From: Firmicutes bacterium UBA3920
GTDB taxonomy: Bacteria > Bacillota > Clostridia > Caldicoprobacterales > Xylanivirgaceae
Direction of reading: 5' to 3'
NCBI GenBank assembly: GCA_002386065.1
Contig: DGES01000095.1
Span: 1 to 6,932, forward strand
DNA length: 6,932 nucleotides
Part shown: positions 1 to 6,100 of the stretch, piece by piece
Layout of the letters: every line of letters starts with the position of its first letter
How positions within the stretch are numbered: position 1 is the first letter of the stretch
Made by a program: the position numbers and the translations under genes
Notes under the pieces: generated by a model
What the model was told of the DNA's origin: nothing
What the model saw: the letters and a program-made list of their open reading frames with translations, nothing else
Databases searched by the model: none

Positions 1-19
1 AGATGTGTATAAGAGACAG
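1..19 (+). other. Tn5/Nextera mosaic-end adapter (non-genomic)
   Basis: The first 19 bases, AGATGTGTATAAGAGACAG, are identical to the 19-bp Tn5 transposase mosaic end used in tagmentation libraries. The match is exact and lies flush with the left end, so this is untrimmed library sequence and not a resident Tn5/IS50 end. There is no transposase gene or second mosaic end in the window. Genomic sequence most likely begins at base 20. Confidence 0.95.
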
Positions 20-63
20 CTATTATGGACTAAAAATTTAATATGCTGAATAGGGAGTTAATA

Positions 64-72
64 TGGTATAAT
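64..72 (+). promoter_or_regulatory. Extended -10 promoter upstream of purC
   Basis: A perfect TATAAT (67-72) is preceded by TG at 64-65 with one base between, which makes the extended -10 form TGnTATAAT. No good -35 box is visible 16-18 bp upstream (the region reads like atgctgaa), which fits an extended -10 promoter. Transcription would start near base 79 and give a leader of about 115 nt before purC. The leader is very AT-rich. I see no purine riboswitch core or PurR-type box in it. Confidence 0.5.
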
Positions 73-195
73 AAAGCCGATATACGATATGGATAAAAGA
101 TATTGCTTTAGAGGATAAATTTTTTAGAATAACTAAAAAGCAAATTTAAAATATAGAAAATATAATTTCAAACATATTATGCGAGGAGAGATAGT

Positions 196-882
196 ATGAA
201 ACTTATAACTAAGGGAAAGACAAAGGATTTATATGAATTGGATGATGGTAATTATCTTTTAAAGTTTAAAGATGATGTGACAGGAGAGGATGGTAAGTTT
301 GATCCAGGGGCAAATAAAGTTGGACTTACCATTGAAGGCGCCGGCAAGGCAGCCCTTCGGCTTAGTACATTTTTCTTTGAGCTACTGAAAGATAAGGGCA
401 TTCCCACCCACTATATAGAATCCAATATAGAAGAAGGAACCATGAAAGTGAAACCGGCAGAGGTATTTGGAAATGGTTTAGAGGTCATATGTCGATATAG
501 AGCAGTAGGTAGCTTTCTTCGCAGGTATGGAATGTATGCCGAAGAAGGGCAGCCTTTAGATGCATTTGTAGAGGTTACACTCAAAGATGACGATAGGCAG
601 GATCCACCCATAAACGAAGATGCTCTTCATATGCTTGGAATTTTATCTAGGGATGAATACAAGATATTAAAGGAACTTACTATAGAGATTAGTAATATAA
701 TTAAGGAAGAACTAGCTAAGAGAGGTATAGAGCTATATGACATCAAATTAGAATTTGGCAGGGTAGGAGAGGATGGACATATAGCATTAATAGATGAAAT
801 ATCTGGGGGAAATATGAGGGCATATAAAGATGGTAAATATATAGATCCTTTGACTTTAGAAAAGTTAATATTAGGAGAATAA
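196..882 (+). CDS. purC: Phosphoribosylaminoimidazole-succinocarboxamide synthase (SAICAR synthetase)
   Basis: PurC catalyses the ATP-dependent joining of CAIR and aspartate to give SAICAR in de novo purine synthesis in the cytoplasm. At 228 aa it is close to the usual bacterial length of about 235. Recognisable parts are the N-terminal GKTKDLYEL nucleotide-binding start (residues 7-15), the substrate-binding segment EVICRYRAVGS (96-106, matching the R-x3-x-GS signature), the second family signature DIKLEFG (182-188) and DEIS (200-203). GGNMRAYKDGK (204-214) looks like the clostridial/archaeal-type variant rather than the Escherichia coli type. The ATG at 196 has GAGGAGAG at 183-190. No other pur gene is visible; downstream there is a PLP enzyme after a 4-bp gap, so purC sits away from, or at the edge of, any pur operon. 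What lies upstream is cut off by the contig end. Confidence 0.95.
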   Translation: MKLITKGKTKDLYELDDGNYLLKFKDDVTGEDGKFDPGANKVGLTIEGAGKAALRLSTFFFELLKDKGIPTHYIESNIEEGTMKVKPAEVFGNGLEVICRYRAVGSFLRRYGMYAEEGQPLDAFVEVTLKDDDRQDPPINEDALHMLGILSRDEYKILKELTIEISNIIKEELAKRGIELYDIKLEFGRVGEDGHIALIDEISGGNMRAYKDGKYIDPLTLEKLILGE

Positions 883-886
883 CTGA

Positions 887-2317
887 ATGCAGCAGACCTA
901 TATGCCACTTGTAGAGTCCCTTAGAAATTATATAGAAGAGGAGACTATTCCATTTCATATGCCAGGACATAAAATGGGACGAGGATTTCCTCCTGAGATA
1001 ATAGATAATATAGTAGGTATGGATGTGACAGAGATTCCGGGGACAGATAATCTTCACAAAGCAGAAGGTGCCATAAAAGAGGCACAATTACTAGCAGCCC
1101 AGGCATTTGGTGCTAAAGACACACTATTCTTGGTAAATGGTTCTACATGTGGTATACATGCCATGATAATGTCTACCTGTCATGCAAAAGATAAGCTAAT
1201 AGTACCAAGGAATTGTCATAAGTCGGTATGGGGTGCCATGATACTTGCCGATGTAAAGCCTGTATATATAATGCCAGAATACGATTCGTTTGCCCAGATT
1301 CCCACTCAGGTGTCTGTCGATACGGTTAGAGAATGCCTAGATAGACACCCTGATGTGAGAGGTATGGTGCTTGTCCATCCAAACTACTATGGTATGGCAA
1401 GTCATATAAAGGAGATTGCCCATATTTTAAAGAGTAGGGGGAAAATTTTATTGGTGGATGAGGCGCATGGTGCACATTTTCCCTTTCATCCTAAATTACC
1501 TCAATCGAGTAAGGACGCCGGCGCTTATATGTGGGTTCAAAGTGCACATAAGACATTGCCAGCTTTTACTCAAAGTGCCTATCTTCATATAAATGGAGAT
1601 GAACATAGCAAATATAAGGTCAAAAATATTTTGAGTTTGATAGAGTCTACTAGCCCATCATATATGCTTATGGCATCTTTGGATTATGCAAGATATTTTA
1701 TGGTAAAGGAGGGGAGAACAAGGCTAGACAATCTATTATGTTCTCTAGAGGATTTAAAGGCGGAGTTCGAGAGGGAATATGGGCCTAACTTTTTTTCCGA
1801 TGCAAAGTGGGATGAAGTAGCATGTTTAGATGGGACAAGATTAGTTTTAGATGTACGTCCCTTTAATATGACGGGCTATGAAGCAGAGTATTATTTGCGG
1901 CACATGGGTATACAAGCCGAGATGGCTGATATGAATCATGTGGTATTTATATGTACTGTATCGGATGATATGGATATGTTAAATAGGCTTTTTAATTCTC
2001 TCAGATCCCTTGCAGATAAGGGGGCGGTGTATAAAACTGTCCAAATTCATACACCTATTTTTAGCAAGATTCCCAAGCAAATAATGTCGCCAAAGGATGC
2101 TTTTTATAGTATAATTGATAAGGTTACACTGGAAGATGCAAGTGGAAAGATATGTGCTGGTATGGTTGGTGCATATCCGCCTGGGATACCAAGGTTTTGC
2201 CCTGGTGAACTCATAGATAATGAGGGGATAGAGGAACTTTTAGAACTAGAATCATTAGGTGCCCTCCTCTTTGGTACAGAGGGAGAAGCACACCTAATTC
2301 CTGTAGTGGAGGAATAA
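887..2317 (+). CDS. yaaO: Orn/Lys/Arg decarboxylase-fold PLP-dependent enzyme (YaaO-like)
   Basis: This is a fold-type I PLP enzyme of the ornithine/lysine/arginine decarboxylase family. The N-terminal FHMPGHK (residues 23-29), IPGTDNLH (50-57), NGSTCGIHAM (84-93), DEAHGAH (191-197) and SAHKTL (219-224) are family landmarks. K222 is the expected PLP Schiff-base lysine, and D191 should pair with the pyridine nitrogen. The C-terminal domain carries YPPGIP (430-435) followed by PGE. At 476 aa it has the compact Gram-positive form (B. subtilis YaaO and SpeA are about 480-490 aa), without the N-terminal wing domain of the large inducible enterobacterial enzymes. Substrate cannot be read from sequence; arginine (agmatine/polyamine synthesis) or lysine are candidates. 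Position just before tmk matches YaaO. The ATG at 887 has AGGAG at 873-877 inside the end of purC, so translational coupling to purC is likely. Confidence 0.88.
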   Translation: MQQTYMPLVESLRNYIEEETIPFHMPGHKMGRGFPPEIIDNIVGMDVTEIPGTDNLHKAEGAIKEAQLLAAQAFGAKDTLFLVNGSTCGIHAMIMSTCHAKDKLIVPRNCHKSVWGAMILADVKPVYIMPEYDSFAQIPTQVSVDTVRECLDRHPDVRGMVLVHPNYYGMASHIKEIAHILKSRGKILLVDEAHGAHFPFHPKLPQSSKDAGAYMWVQSAHKTLPAFTQSAYLHINGDEHSKYKVKNILSLIESTSPSYMLMASLDYARYFMVKEGRTRLDNLLCSLEDLKAEFEREYGPNFFSDAKWDEVACLDGTRLVLDVRPFNMTGYEAEYYLRHMGIQAEMADMNHVVFICTVSDDMDMLNRLFNSLRSLADKGAVYKTVQIHTPIFSKIPKQIMSPKDAFYSIIDKVTLEDASGKICAGMVGAYPPGIPRFCPGELIDNEGIEELLELESLGALLFGTEGEAHLIPVVEE

Positions 2318-2344
2318 ATACGTAATTGGAGGGTAGTGTATAAC

Positions 2345-3025
2345 ATGAAGGGAATCTTGATAGCTATTGAGGGTAGTGATGGCAGTGGTAAGGCAACTCA
2401 GAGTAGGTTACTTTGTGATAGACTTGTCCATGAGGGCAAAAATGCCCTCAAGATAGAGTTCCCAAATTACAACTGTTCATCTAGTTCAATGGTTAAAATG
2501 TATTTAAATGGTGAGTTCGGTAATAATCCAGAGGATGTAAGCCCATATGTTGCTTCTACTTTTTATGCAGTAGATAGATATGCATCCTATAAAAAGGCGT
2601 GGGGTATTTTTTATAATAATGGTGGTATAATAATTGCTGATAGATATACGCCTTCAAATATGATACATCAGGGGGCTAAAATAAAAGATAAAAAAGAAAA
2701 ACAGGAGTTTTTGGATTGGCTTTTAGATTTCGAATTTGGAATATTTGGGTTACCTGTGCCTGACTATGTATTCTTTCTTGATATGCCTCCTGAATATTCG
2801 ATACAACTTCTTGATAGCAGGGTAGAAAACAAAGATGCTGATGATGCAAAGGATATACATGAAAAGAGTCTTGAACATCTAACAAGTTCGTATAACAATG
2901 GGTATGAGATAGCTGAGTTTTATAAATGGCATATAATAAAATGCGTGGAGAACGGCAAGTTGCGTTCCATAGATGAAATACATAATGAGATATATGAAGC
3001 AGTACGAAAAAAATTGATTAAATAG
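2345..3025 (+). CDS. tmk: Thymidylate kinase, long form with atypical P-loop
   Basis: Tmk phosphorylates dTMP to dTDP with ATP. From the ATG at 2345 it has 226 aa, longer than the usual 205-215. Seen in order: Walker A GSDGSGKAT (residues 10-18), FPNY (39-42), VDRYASYK (76-83) and the thymidylate kinase DRYxxS signature DRYTPS (99-104), then a longer segment (about 108-140) ending in FFLDMPPE, where most bacterial enzymes are shorter. The residue after the P-loop lysine is Ala17 instead of Ser/Thr; from memory, related clostridial kinases also depart from Thr here, so this is probably a lineage form and not a dead enzyme. GGAGGG at 2328-2333 lies 11 bp before the ATG but only 2 bp before an in-frame GTG at 2336, so the ATG is preferred. 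A stem-loop follows the stop. It sits upstream of darA and holB as in B. subtilis. Confidence 0.93.
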   Translation: MKGILIAIEGSDGSGKATQSRLLCDRLVHEGKNALKIEFPNYNCSSSSMVKMYLNGEFGNNPEDVSPYVASTFYAVDRYASYKKAWGIFYNNGGIIIADRYTPSNMIHQGAKIKDKKEKQEFLDWLLDFEFGIFGLPVPDYVFFLDMPPEYSIQLLDSRVENKDADDAKDIHEKSLEHLTSSYNNGYEIAEFYKWHIIKCVENGKLRSIDEIHNEIYEAVRKKLIK

Positions 3026-3061
3026 TAGTAAAAGGTCATTATATATGCATAATAGAAAATT

Positions 3062-3087
3062 TATTAATATGGACTATTAATATGGAC
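3062..3087 (+). repeat. Perfect tandem repeat of 13 bp before the tmk stem-loop
   Basis: TATTAATATGGAC occurs at 3062-3074 and again directly after it at 3075-3087. The last three bases of the second copy are also the first three of the downstream hairpin stem. Two copies only; no known element recognised. Replication slippage is the simplest origin. Confidence 0.85.
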
Positions 3088-3117
3088 AAGGAGAGAAACA
3101 CACAATCTCTCCTTGTC
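3085..3117 (+). terminator. Perfect 12-bp stem-loop after tmk, probable terminator
   Basis: GACAAGGAGAGA (3085-3096) and TCTCTCCTTGTC (3106-3117) are exact reverse complements around a 9-base loop (AACACACAA). The position 59 bp after the tmk stop and before a fresh promoter fits the end of the purC-yaaO-tmk transcript. The tail is only TTATATACTGAGTTTT, so the U-tract is interrupted and termination may be partial or the stem may mainly protect the 3' end. Confidence 0.65.
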
Positions 3118-3222
3118 TTATATACTGAGTTTTATGAATAAATTTTATTGTTCAATGAAAATGGGGTATGGATATTTAATGTGTAAATCTCATATTACGT
3201 ATTGACTGTGAAATGATTTTTG

Positions 3223-3251
3223 TTGCCTAATTGCAAAAGCTGGGATATAAT
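3223..3251 (+). promoter_or_regulatory. Sigma-A-like promoter of darA
   Basis: A TTGCCT -35 box (3223-3228) and a perfect TATAAT -10 box (3246-3251) are separated by 17 bp. Transcription would begin near 3258, only a few bases before the AAGGGGG ribosome binding site. The spacer contains TTGCAAAAG (3231-3239), a word also found just upstream of the -10 box of the ferredoxin promoter. TTGACT at 3202-3207 with CCTAAT at 3226-3231 (18-bp spacing) is a weaker alternative. Confidence 0.55.
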
Positions 3252-3275
3252 AATATTAAAAAGGGGGCGGTTATT

Positions 3276-3605
3276 ATGAAACTTATAATAACGGTAGTGC
3301 AGGATGAAGATGCTCAGAAACTTATATCAACCTTAATGAATGAAGGTTTTGGTGTGACGAAACTTGCTACGACAGGTGGCTTTCTTAGAGCAGGCAATAC
3401 AACGCTTTTAATAGGTGTAGATGAGGAAAAATTGGATGATGCTATTGGTATAATTGAAAAGGTATGCAAGAGTAGAAGACAGGTGGCAACATCTCCTTCA
3501 CCAGTTGCCGGAGCGGCAGGTATGTATGTACCCTATCCTGTTGAGGTGACAGTAGGTGGTGCGACCGTATTTGTATTAGATGTGGAAAAATTTTTAAAGC
3601 TCTAG
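3276..3605 (+). CDS. darA: DarA/PstA, PII-like cyclic di-AMP receptor protein
   Basis: This cytoplasmic trimeric PII-like protein binds c-di-AMP in the characterised Bacillota homologues (B. subtilis DarA, formerly YaaQ; Staphylococcus PstA). Its downstream partner is not settled. The length of 109 aa equals the family's. The start MKLIITVVQD, the loop TKLATTGGFLRAGNTT (residues 28-43) with G47, and the C-terminal PYPVEV-VGGATVFVL block (86-101) are near-identical to the family. One difference stands out: residue 26 is Gly (codon GGT), where the homologues I remember have Arg next to the ligand pocket. The ATG at 3276 is chosen over an in-frame TTG at 3231 because AAGGGGG (3261-3267) lies 8 bp upstream, MKLI matches the family start, and the TTG overlaps the promoter. 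The 16-bp gap to yaaR implies co-transcription. Confidence 0.95.
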   Translation: MKLIITVVQDEDAQKLISTLMNEGFGVTKLATTGGFLRAGNTTLLIGVDEEKLDDAIGIIEKVCKSRRQVATSPSPVAGAAGMYVPYPVEVTVGGATVFVLDVEKFLKL

Positions 3606-3621
3606 GTTAAAGGTGATATAA

Positions 3622-4080
3622 GTGAGGATAAAAGATATAGGTTCTCGGGCAGGTGAACTACCCATTATGCAAGGTGGTAGTGTAAACTCCAGTAAACTTG
3701 GTAGAACACGGCAGAAGACATTTCAAGATGCATTATATGATAGCCATCAAGAAGCCTTAAAGGAAGAACTTTTTGACTTATTATATGAGATAGAGGAGCA
3801 GGGAAAGATATTGTCCAGTCGTCTTACGTTGGCTGAGTTATTAAGATATAAAAAATTGATAACAAATTTTCTAGACAAGGCTGTGTCCAATATGTATACT
3901 ACTTTGAGACATAATCATTTTGATTCAAATGGGGGTTACAATATACACTGTATAGTCAAAAAGATAGATAAAAAGCTCGAAAAACTTACAGAAGAAGTCC
4001 TAGATGAGCAACACGATCATATAACTGTTATGGGATATATAGACGATATAAAGGGTCTTTTGATGGATATAGTCACATAA
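3622..4080 (+). CDS. yaaR: YaaR family protein (DUF327), function unknown
   Basis: This is a 152-aa soluble protein of the YaaR/DUF327 family (B. subtilis YaaR is about 146 aa), always found in this neighbourhood but without an established function. It starts at GTG 3622, preceded by AAAGGTGAT (3609-3617). The N-terminal 30 residues are polar and low in hydrophobics. The rest is predicted helical and charged, with KEELFDLLYEIEEQGKIL (about 47-64), the conserved SRLTLAELLRYKKLI stretch (about 66-80) and a C-terminal helical region rich in Lys, Glu and Asp. There is no signal peptide or membrane segment. The last 17 bases of the gene, stop included, recur 71 bp downstream. It shares the darA transcript; the fixed association with darA, holB and ricT is the only clue to its role. 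Confidence 0.9.
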   Translation: MRIKDIGSRAGELPIMQGGSVNSSKLGRTRQKTFQDALYDSHQEALKEELFDLLYEIEEQGKILSSRLTLAELLRYKKLITNFLDKAVSNMYTTLRHNHFDSNGGYNIHCIVKKIDKKLEKLTEEVLDEQHDHITVMGYIDDIKGLLMDIVT

Positions 4081-4151
4081 GGAATGGTGCATGTTAACAA
4101 ATGCAGTATTAGGAATAAAGTTTTTGCATTTTTGTGGATATAGTCACATAA
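4064..4151 (+). repeat. 17-bp direct repeat: yaaR 3' end and its copy before holB
   Basis: TGGATATAGTCACATAA ends yaaR at 4064-4080 and appears again, base for base, at 4135-4151 in the untranslated spacer. The copies are 71 bp apart start to start, with 54 bp between them. The intervening DNA contains AAATGCA (4099-4105) and TGCATTT (4125-4131) as an inverted pair. This looks like a duplicated gene tail, caused by slippage, a local duplication, or an insertion and excision. Confidence 0.85.
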
Positions 4152-4152
4152 T
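4124..4152 (+). promoter_or_regulatory. Possible secondary promoter for holB
   Basis: TTGCAT (4124-4129) and CATAAT (4147-4152) are spaced 17 bp apart. The -35 match to consensus is poor (3 of 6) and the -10 match is 5 of 6. The -10 box includes the end of the second copy of the duplicated yaaR tail plus one following T. If active it would allow holB-ricT expression apart from darA-yaaR. Confidence 0.25.
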
Positions 4153-4186
4153 GGCGCCCATTTAAGAACCGGAGGGAATTAGACAC

Positions 4187-5179
4187 ATGAGAAAATCAAA
4201 TGTAATTGGGCAATCTTCGCTGCTAGATAGATTTGAAACTATGATATCCAGCGGCAGGGTTGCCCATGCTTATTTATTGGCGGGTCCTGAGGGTATAGGT
4301 AAGACAACCATGGGGAAGATATTTGCAAATATGCTCCTTTGTACTTCTTCAGTAGATAGACCATGTGGGGTATGCCAGTCGTGTATGCAATTTGCGTCTG
4401 GGAATCACCCTGATTTTATACAACTTATACCTAATGGAAAATCTATAAAGGTTGATGATATACTAAATTTGAGGCGAGATATAGTAATAAAACCATATCA
4501 AGGCAATAGGAAAGTATATATGGTAGATGATGCCCATACTATGACACAGTTTGCTCAAAATGCTTTACTTAAAACATTAGAGGAACCGCCTTCCTATGCG
4601 ACTATAATATTGGGGACAGACAATATAAATGCATTGCTACCCACTATAATCTCAAGATGCCAAGCTATACCTATGAAGCGTATGCCTAGTGATGATATAT
4701 ATGCTATATTGATAGAACGAGGATTGTCCTCTGATGAAGCAAATATATTTGCACGCATGTCAGAAGGGCTTCCAGGTAGAGCTATAGCACTATCATTAGA
4801 TGAGAATTTCAAAGTCCTTAGGGAAGATGTAATAAGCTATTTAGACAACCTCCTTAGTATGAAAAGTTGGGAGATATTAAAACATACAGCTCTATTCATG
4901 GATAATCGGGATGATATTGGAACAATATTAGATATACTTGTTGTATTCATGCGGGATGTGTTAATATATAGTGAGACAGGTGATTATAATCTGATTATTA
5001 ATAGAGATAAAAAATCTAATATAAATCTATATTCAAATCTCTTTACGACGAGGCAGATAAAAACTATCATAGAGAATATAGAAACCGCACGGAAAATGCT
5101 AAATGACAATGCAAATTATCAACTTACTATAGAGAATATGCTACTTTCGATAAGAGGAGGTGTCAAAATATGCAGCTAG
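4187..5179 (+). CDS. holB: DNA polymerase III delta prime subunit (clamp loader)
   Basis: HolB is an AAA+ family subunit of the clamp-loader complex that places the beta sliding clamp on DNA during replication. In 330 aa one sees HAYLLAGPEGIGKTT with Walker A at residues 33-41, a zinc module with Cys52, Cys60, Cys63 and Cys66, the Walker B-like VYMVDDAHTM (110-119), LLKTLEEPP (127-135) and the SRC motif (156-158) with its arginine finger. B. subtilis HolB is about the same length (329). Unlike many delta prime subunits the P-loop GIGKTT is intact, so nucleotide binding is possible. The C-terminal third (about 210-330) is the helical collar region with weaker conservation. The ATG at 4187 has GGAGGG at 4171-4176. 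Its last 10 bases overlap the start of ricT, so the two are translationally coupled. Confidence 0.95.
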   Translation: MRKSNVIGQSSLLDRFETMISSGRVAHAYLLAGPEGIGKTTMGKIFANMLLCTSSVDRPCGVCQSCMQFASGNHPDFIQLIPNGKSIKVDDILNLRRDIVIKPYQGNRKVYMVDDAHTMTQFAQNALLKTLEEPPSYATIILGTDNINALLPTIISRCQAIPMKRMPSDDIYAILIERGLSSDEANIFARMSEGLPGRAIALSLDENFKVLREDVISYLDNLLSMKSWEILKHTALFMDNRDDIGTILDILVVFMRDVLIYSETGDYNLIINRDKKSNINLYSNLFTTRQIKTIIENIETARKMLNDNANYQLTIENMLLSIRGGVKICS

Positions 5180-6054
5180 TTGTAGGAGTACGTTTTAAAC
5201 CTGCGGGAAAGATATATTACTTTGATCCAAATGGGATCGAGTTAGAAGAAGGAGATTCCGTAATAGTAGAGACTGCTCGAGGAATAGAATATGGTGATGT
5301 GGTTGTAGAGCCCAAAATGGTTAAAGAAGAAGAACTTGTAACTCCGCTTAAAAGTGTTATAAGAAAGGCCACTGAAGATGACAATAGAGTGCTAGAAGAG
5401 AATAGAAAGAAAGAGCAAAAAGCCTATGGTATATGTTTGAAAAAGATAAAAGAACATAATTTGCCAATGAACCTCATAGATGTGGAATATACATTTGATA
5501 ACAACAAAGTGATATTTTATTTTACAGCTGAAGGCAGGGTGGATTTTCGTGAACTTGTAAAGGATTTAGCTGCAATTTTCAAGACGAGAATAGAACTGCG
5601 ACAGATAGGTGTGCGCGACGAGGCTAAAATGATAGGCGGCTTAGGTCCTTGTGGTTGTATAATGTGTTGTTGTACGTTCTTAGGAGAGTTTGAGCCTGTA
5701 TCTATAAAGATGGCTAAGGAGCAAAATTTATCATTAAATCCTAGTAAGATTTCAGGAATGTGTGGAAGGCTTATGTGCTGCTTGAGGTTTGAACAGGAGT
5801 TTTATGAGGAGATGAAAGATTGTGCTCCTAAAATTGATGAAGAAATAATGACACCTGAGGGTGTAGGTACAGTAATGGAAGTGAATGTGCTTAAAGAGAG
5901 TGTAAGGGCAAAAATTCTTCAAAAAGATGGCACATATGATGTTAAAGAGTTTAGTCTCAGTGATATAGAACGGATAAATAGGGATAAGTATGATGATATT
6001 AATGAATATGATGAGGATTTAGATGATGAATTAAAATCTCTCCTCGATGATTGA
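5170..6054 (+). CDS. ricT: RicT (YaaT), Fe-S Y-complex subunit, PSP1 domain
   Basis: RicT in B. subtilis forms the RicA-RicF-RicT complex, which carries [4Fe-4S] clusters, stimulates RNase Y-dependent maturation of certain mRNAs, and is needed for sporulation, competence and biofilm formation. This 294-aa protein is close to family length. The N-terminal half includes KIYYFDPNG (14-22). The PSP1 core VDFRELVKDLA...RIELRQIGVRDEAK (124-153) is almost invariant. Then come the cysteine segments GPCGCIMCCCTFLG (159-172) and MCGRLMCCLRFE (197-208). Cysteines 161, 166, 167, 198, 203 and 204 agree with the Bacillus protein as I remember it, while Cys163 and Cys168 are extra. The last 25 residues are strongly acidic (ending LLDD). 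The ATG at 5170 has GAGGAGGTG at 5154-5162 inside holB. RicA and RicF are not in this window. Confidence 0.94.
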   Translation: MQLVVGVRFKPAGKIYYFDPNGIELEEGDSVIVETARGIEYGDVVVEPKMVKEEELVTPLKSVIRKATEDDNRVLEENRKKEQKAYGICLKKIKEHNLPMNLIDVEYTFDNNKVIFYFTAEGRVDFRELVKDLAAIFKTRIELRQIGVRDEAKMIGGLGPCGCIMCCCTFLGEFEPVSIKMAKEQNLSLNPSKISGMCGRLMCCLRFEQEFYEEMKDCAPKIDEEIMTPEGVGTVMEVNVLKESVRAKILQKDGTYDVKEFSLSDIERINRDKYDDINEYDEDLDDELKSLLDD

Positions 6055-6072
6055 GCTTGTTCTAATATGACA

Positions 6073-6087
6073 AAAATGCTGCATTTT
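6073..6087 (+). repeat. Inverted repeat AAAATGC-T-GCATTTT after ricT
   Basis: A perfect 7-bp inverted repeat surrounds a single central T, 18 bp after the ricT stop and just before the ferredoxin promoter. The one-base centre makes it a poor hairpin, so it suits a dimeric regulator site better than a strong terminator. No specific regulator can be named. Confidence 0.4.
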
Positions 6088-6100
6088 GCCTAAAAATTGT

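Noticed and set aside
1..19. Tn5/IS50 transposon end
   Set aside because: The mosaic end is exact and flush with the sequence start, with no transposase or partner end; a library adapter explains it fully.
103..143. Possible leader hairpin or riboswitch before purC (TTGCTTTAG with CTAAAAAGCAA)
   Set aside because: The stem is short, AT-rich and needs a bulge. No purine riboswitch core or T-box element and no attenuator U-tract are present, so it is most likely chance pairing.
411..1087. Three overlapping minus-strand open frames (411-611, 627-908, 743-1087) opposite purC and the decarboxylase start
   Set aside because: They lie antisense to genes with clear family motifs, show no recognisable domain and have low-complexity composition. 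They are shadows of the plus-strand genes.
2336..2344. GTG at 2336 as the tmk start
   Set aside because: The ribosome binding site GGAGGG ends only 2 bp before it; the ATG at 2345 has proper spacing and gives the family-like start MKGILIAIEG.
2104..2885. Minus-strand open frames at 2104-2346 and 2676-2885
   Set aside because: Antisense to the conserved C-terminus of the decarboxylase and to tmk, with no family features of their own.
3231..3275. TTG at 3231 as the darA start, adding 15 residues
   Set aside because: It has no ribosome binding site, overlaps the promoter, and the family begins at MKLI, which matches the ATG at 3276.
4594..4812. Minus-strand open frame of 72 codons inside holB
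   Set aside because: Opposite the AAA+ core of holB, with no recognisable product.
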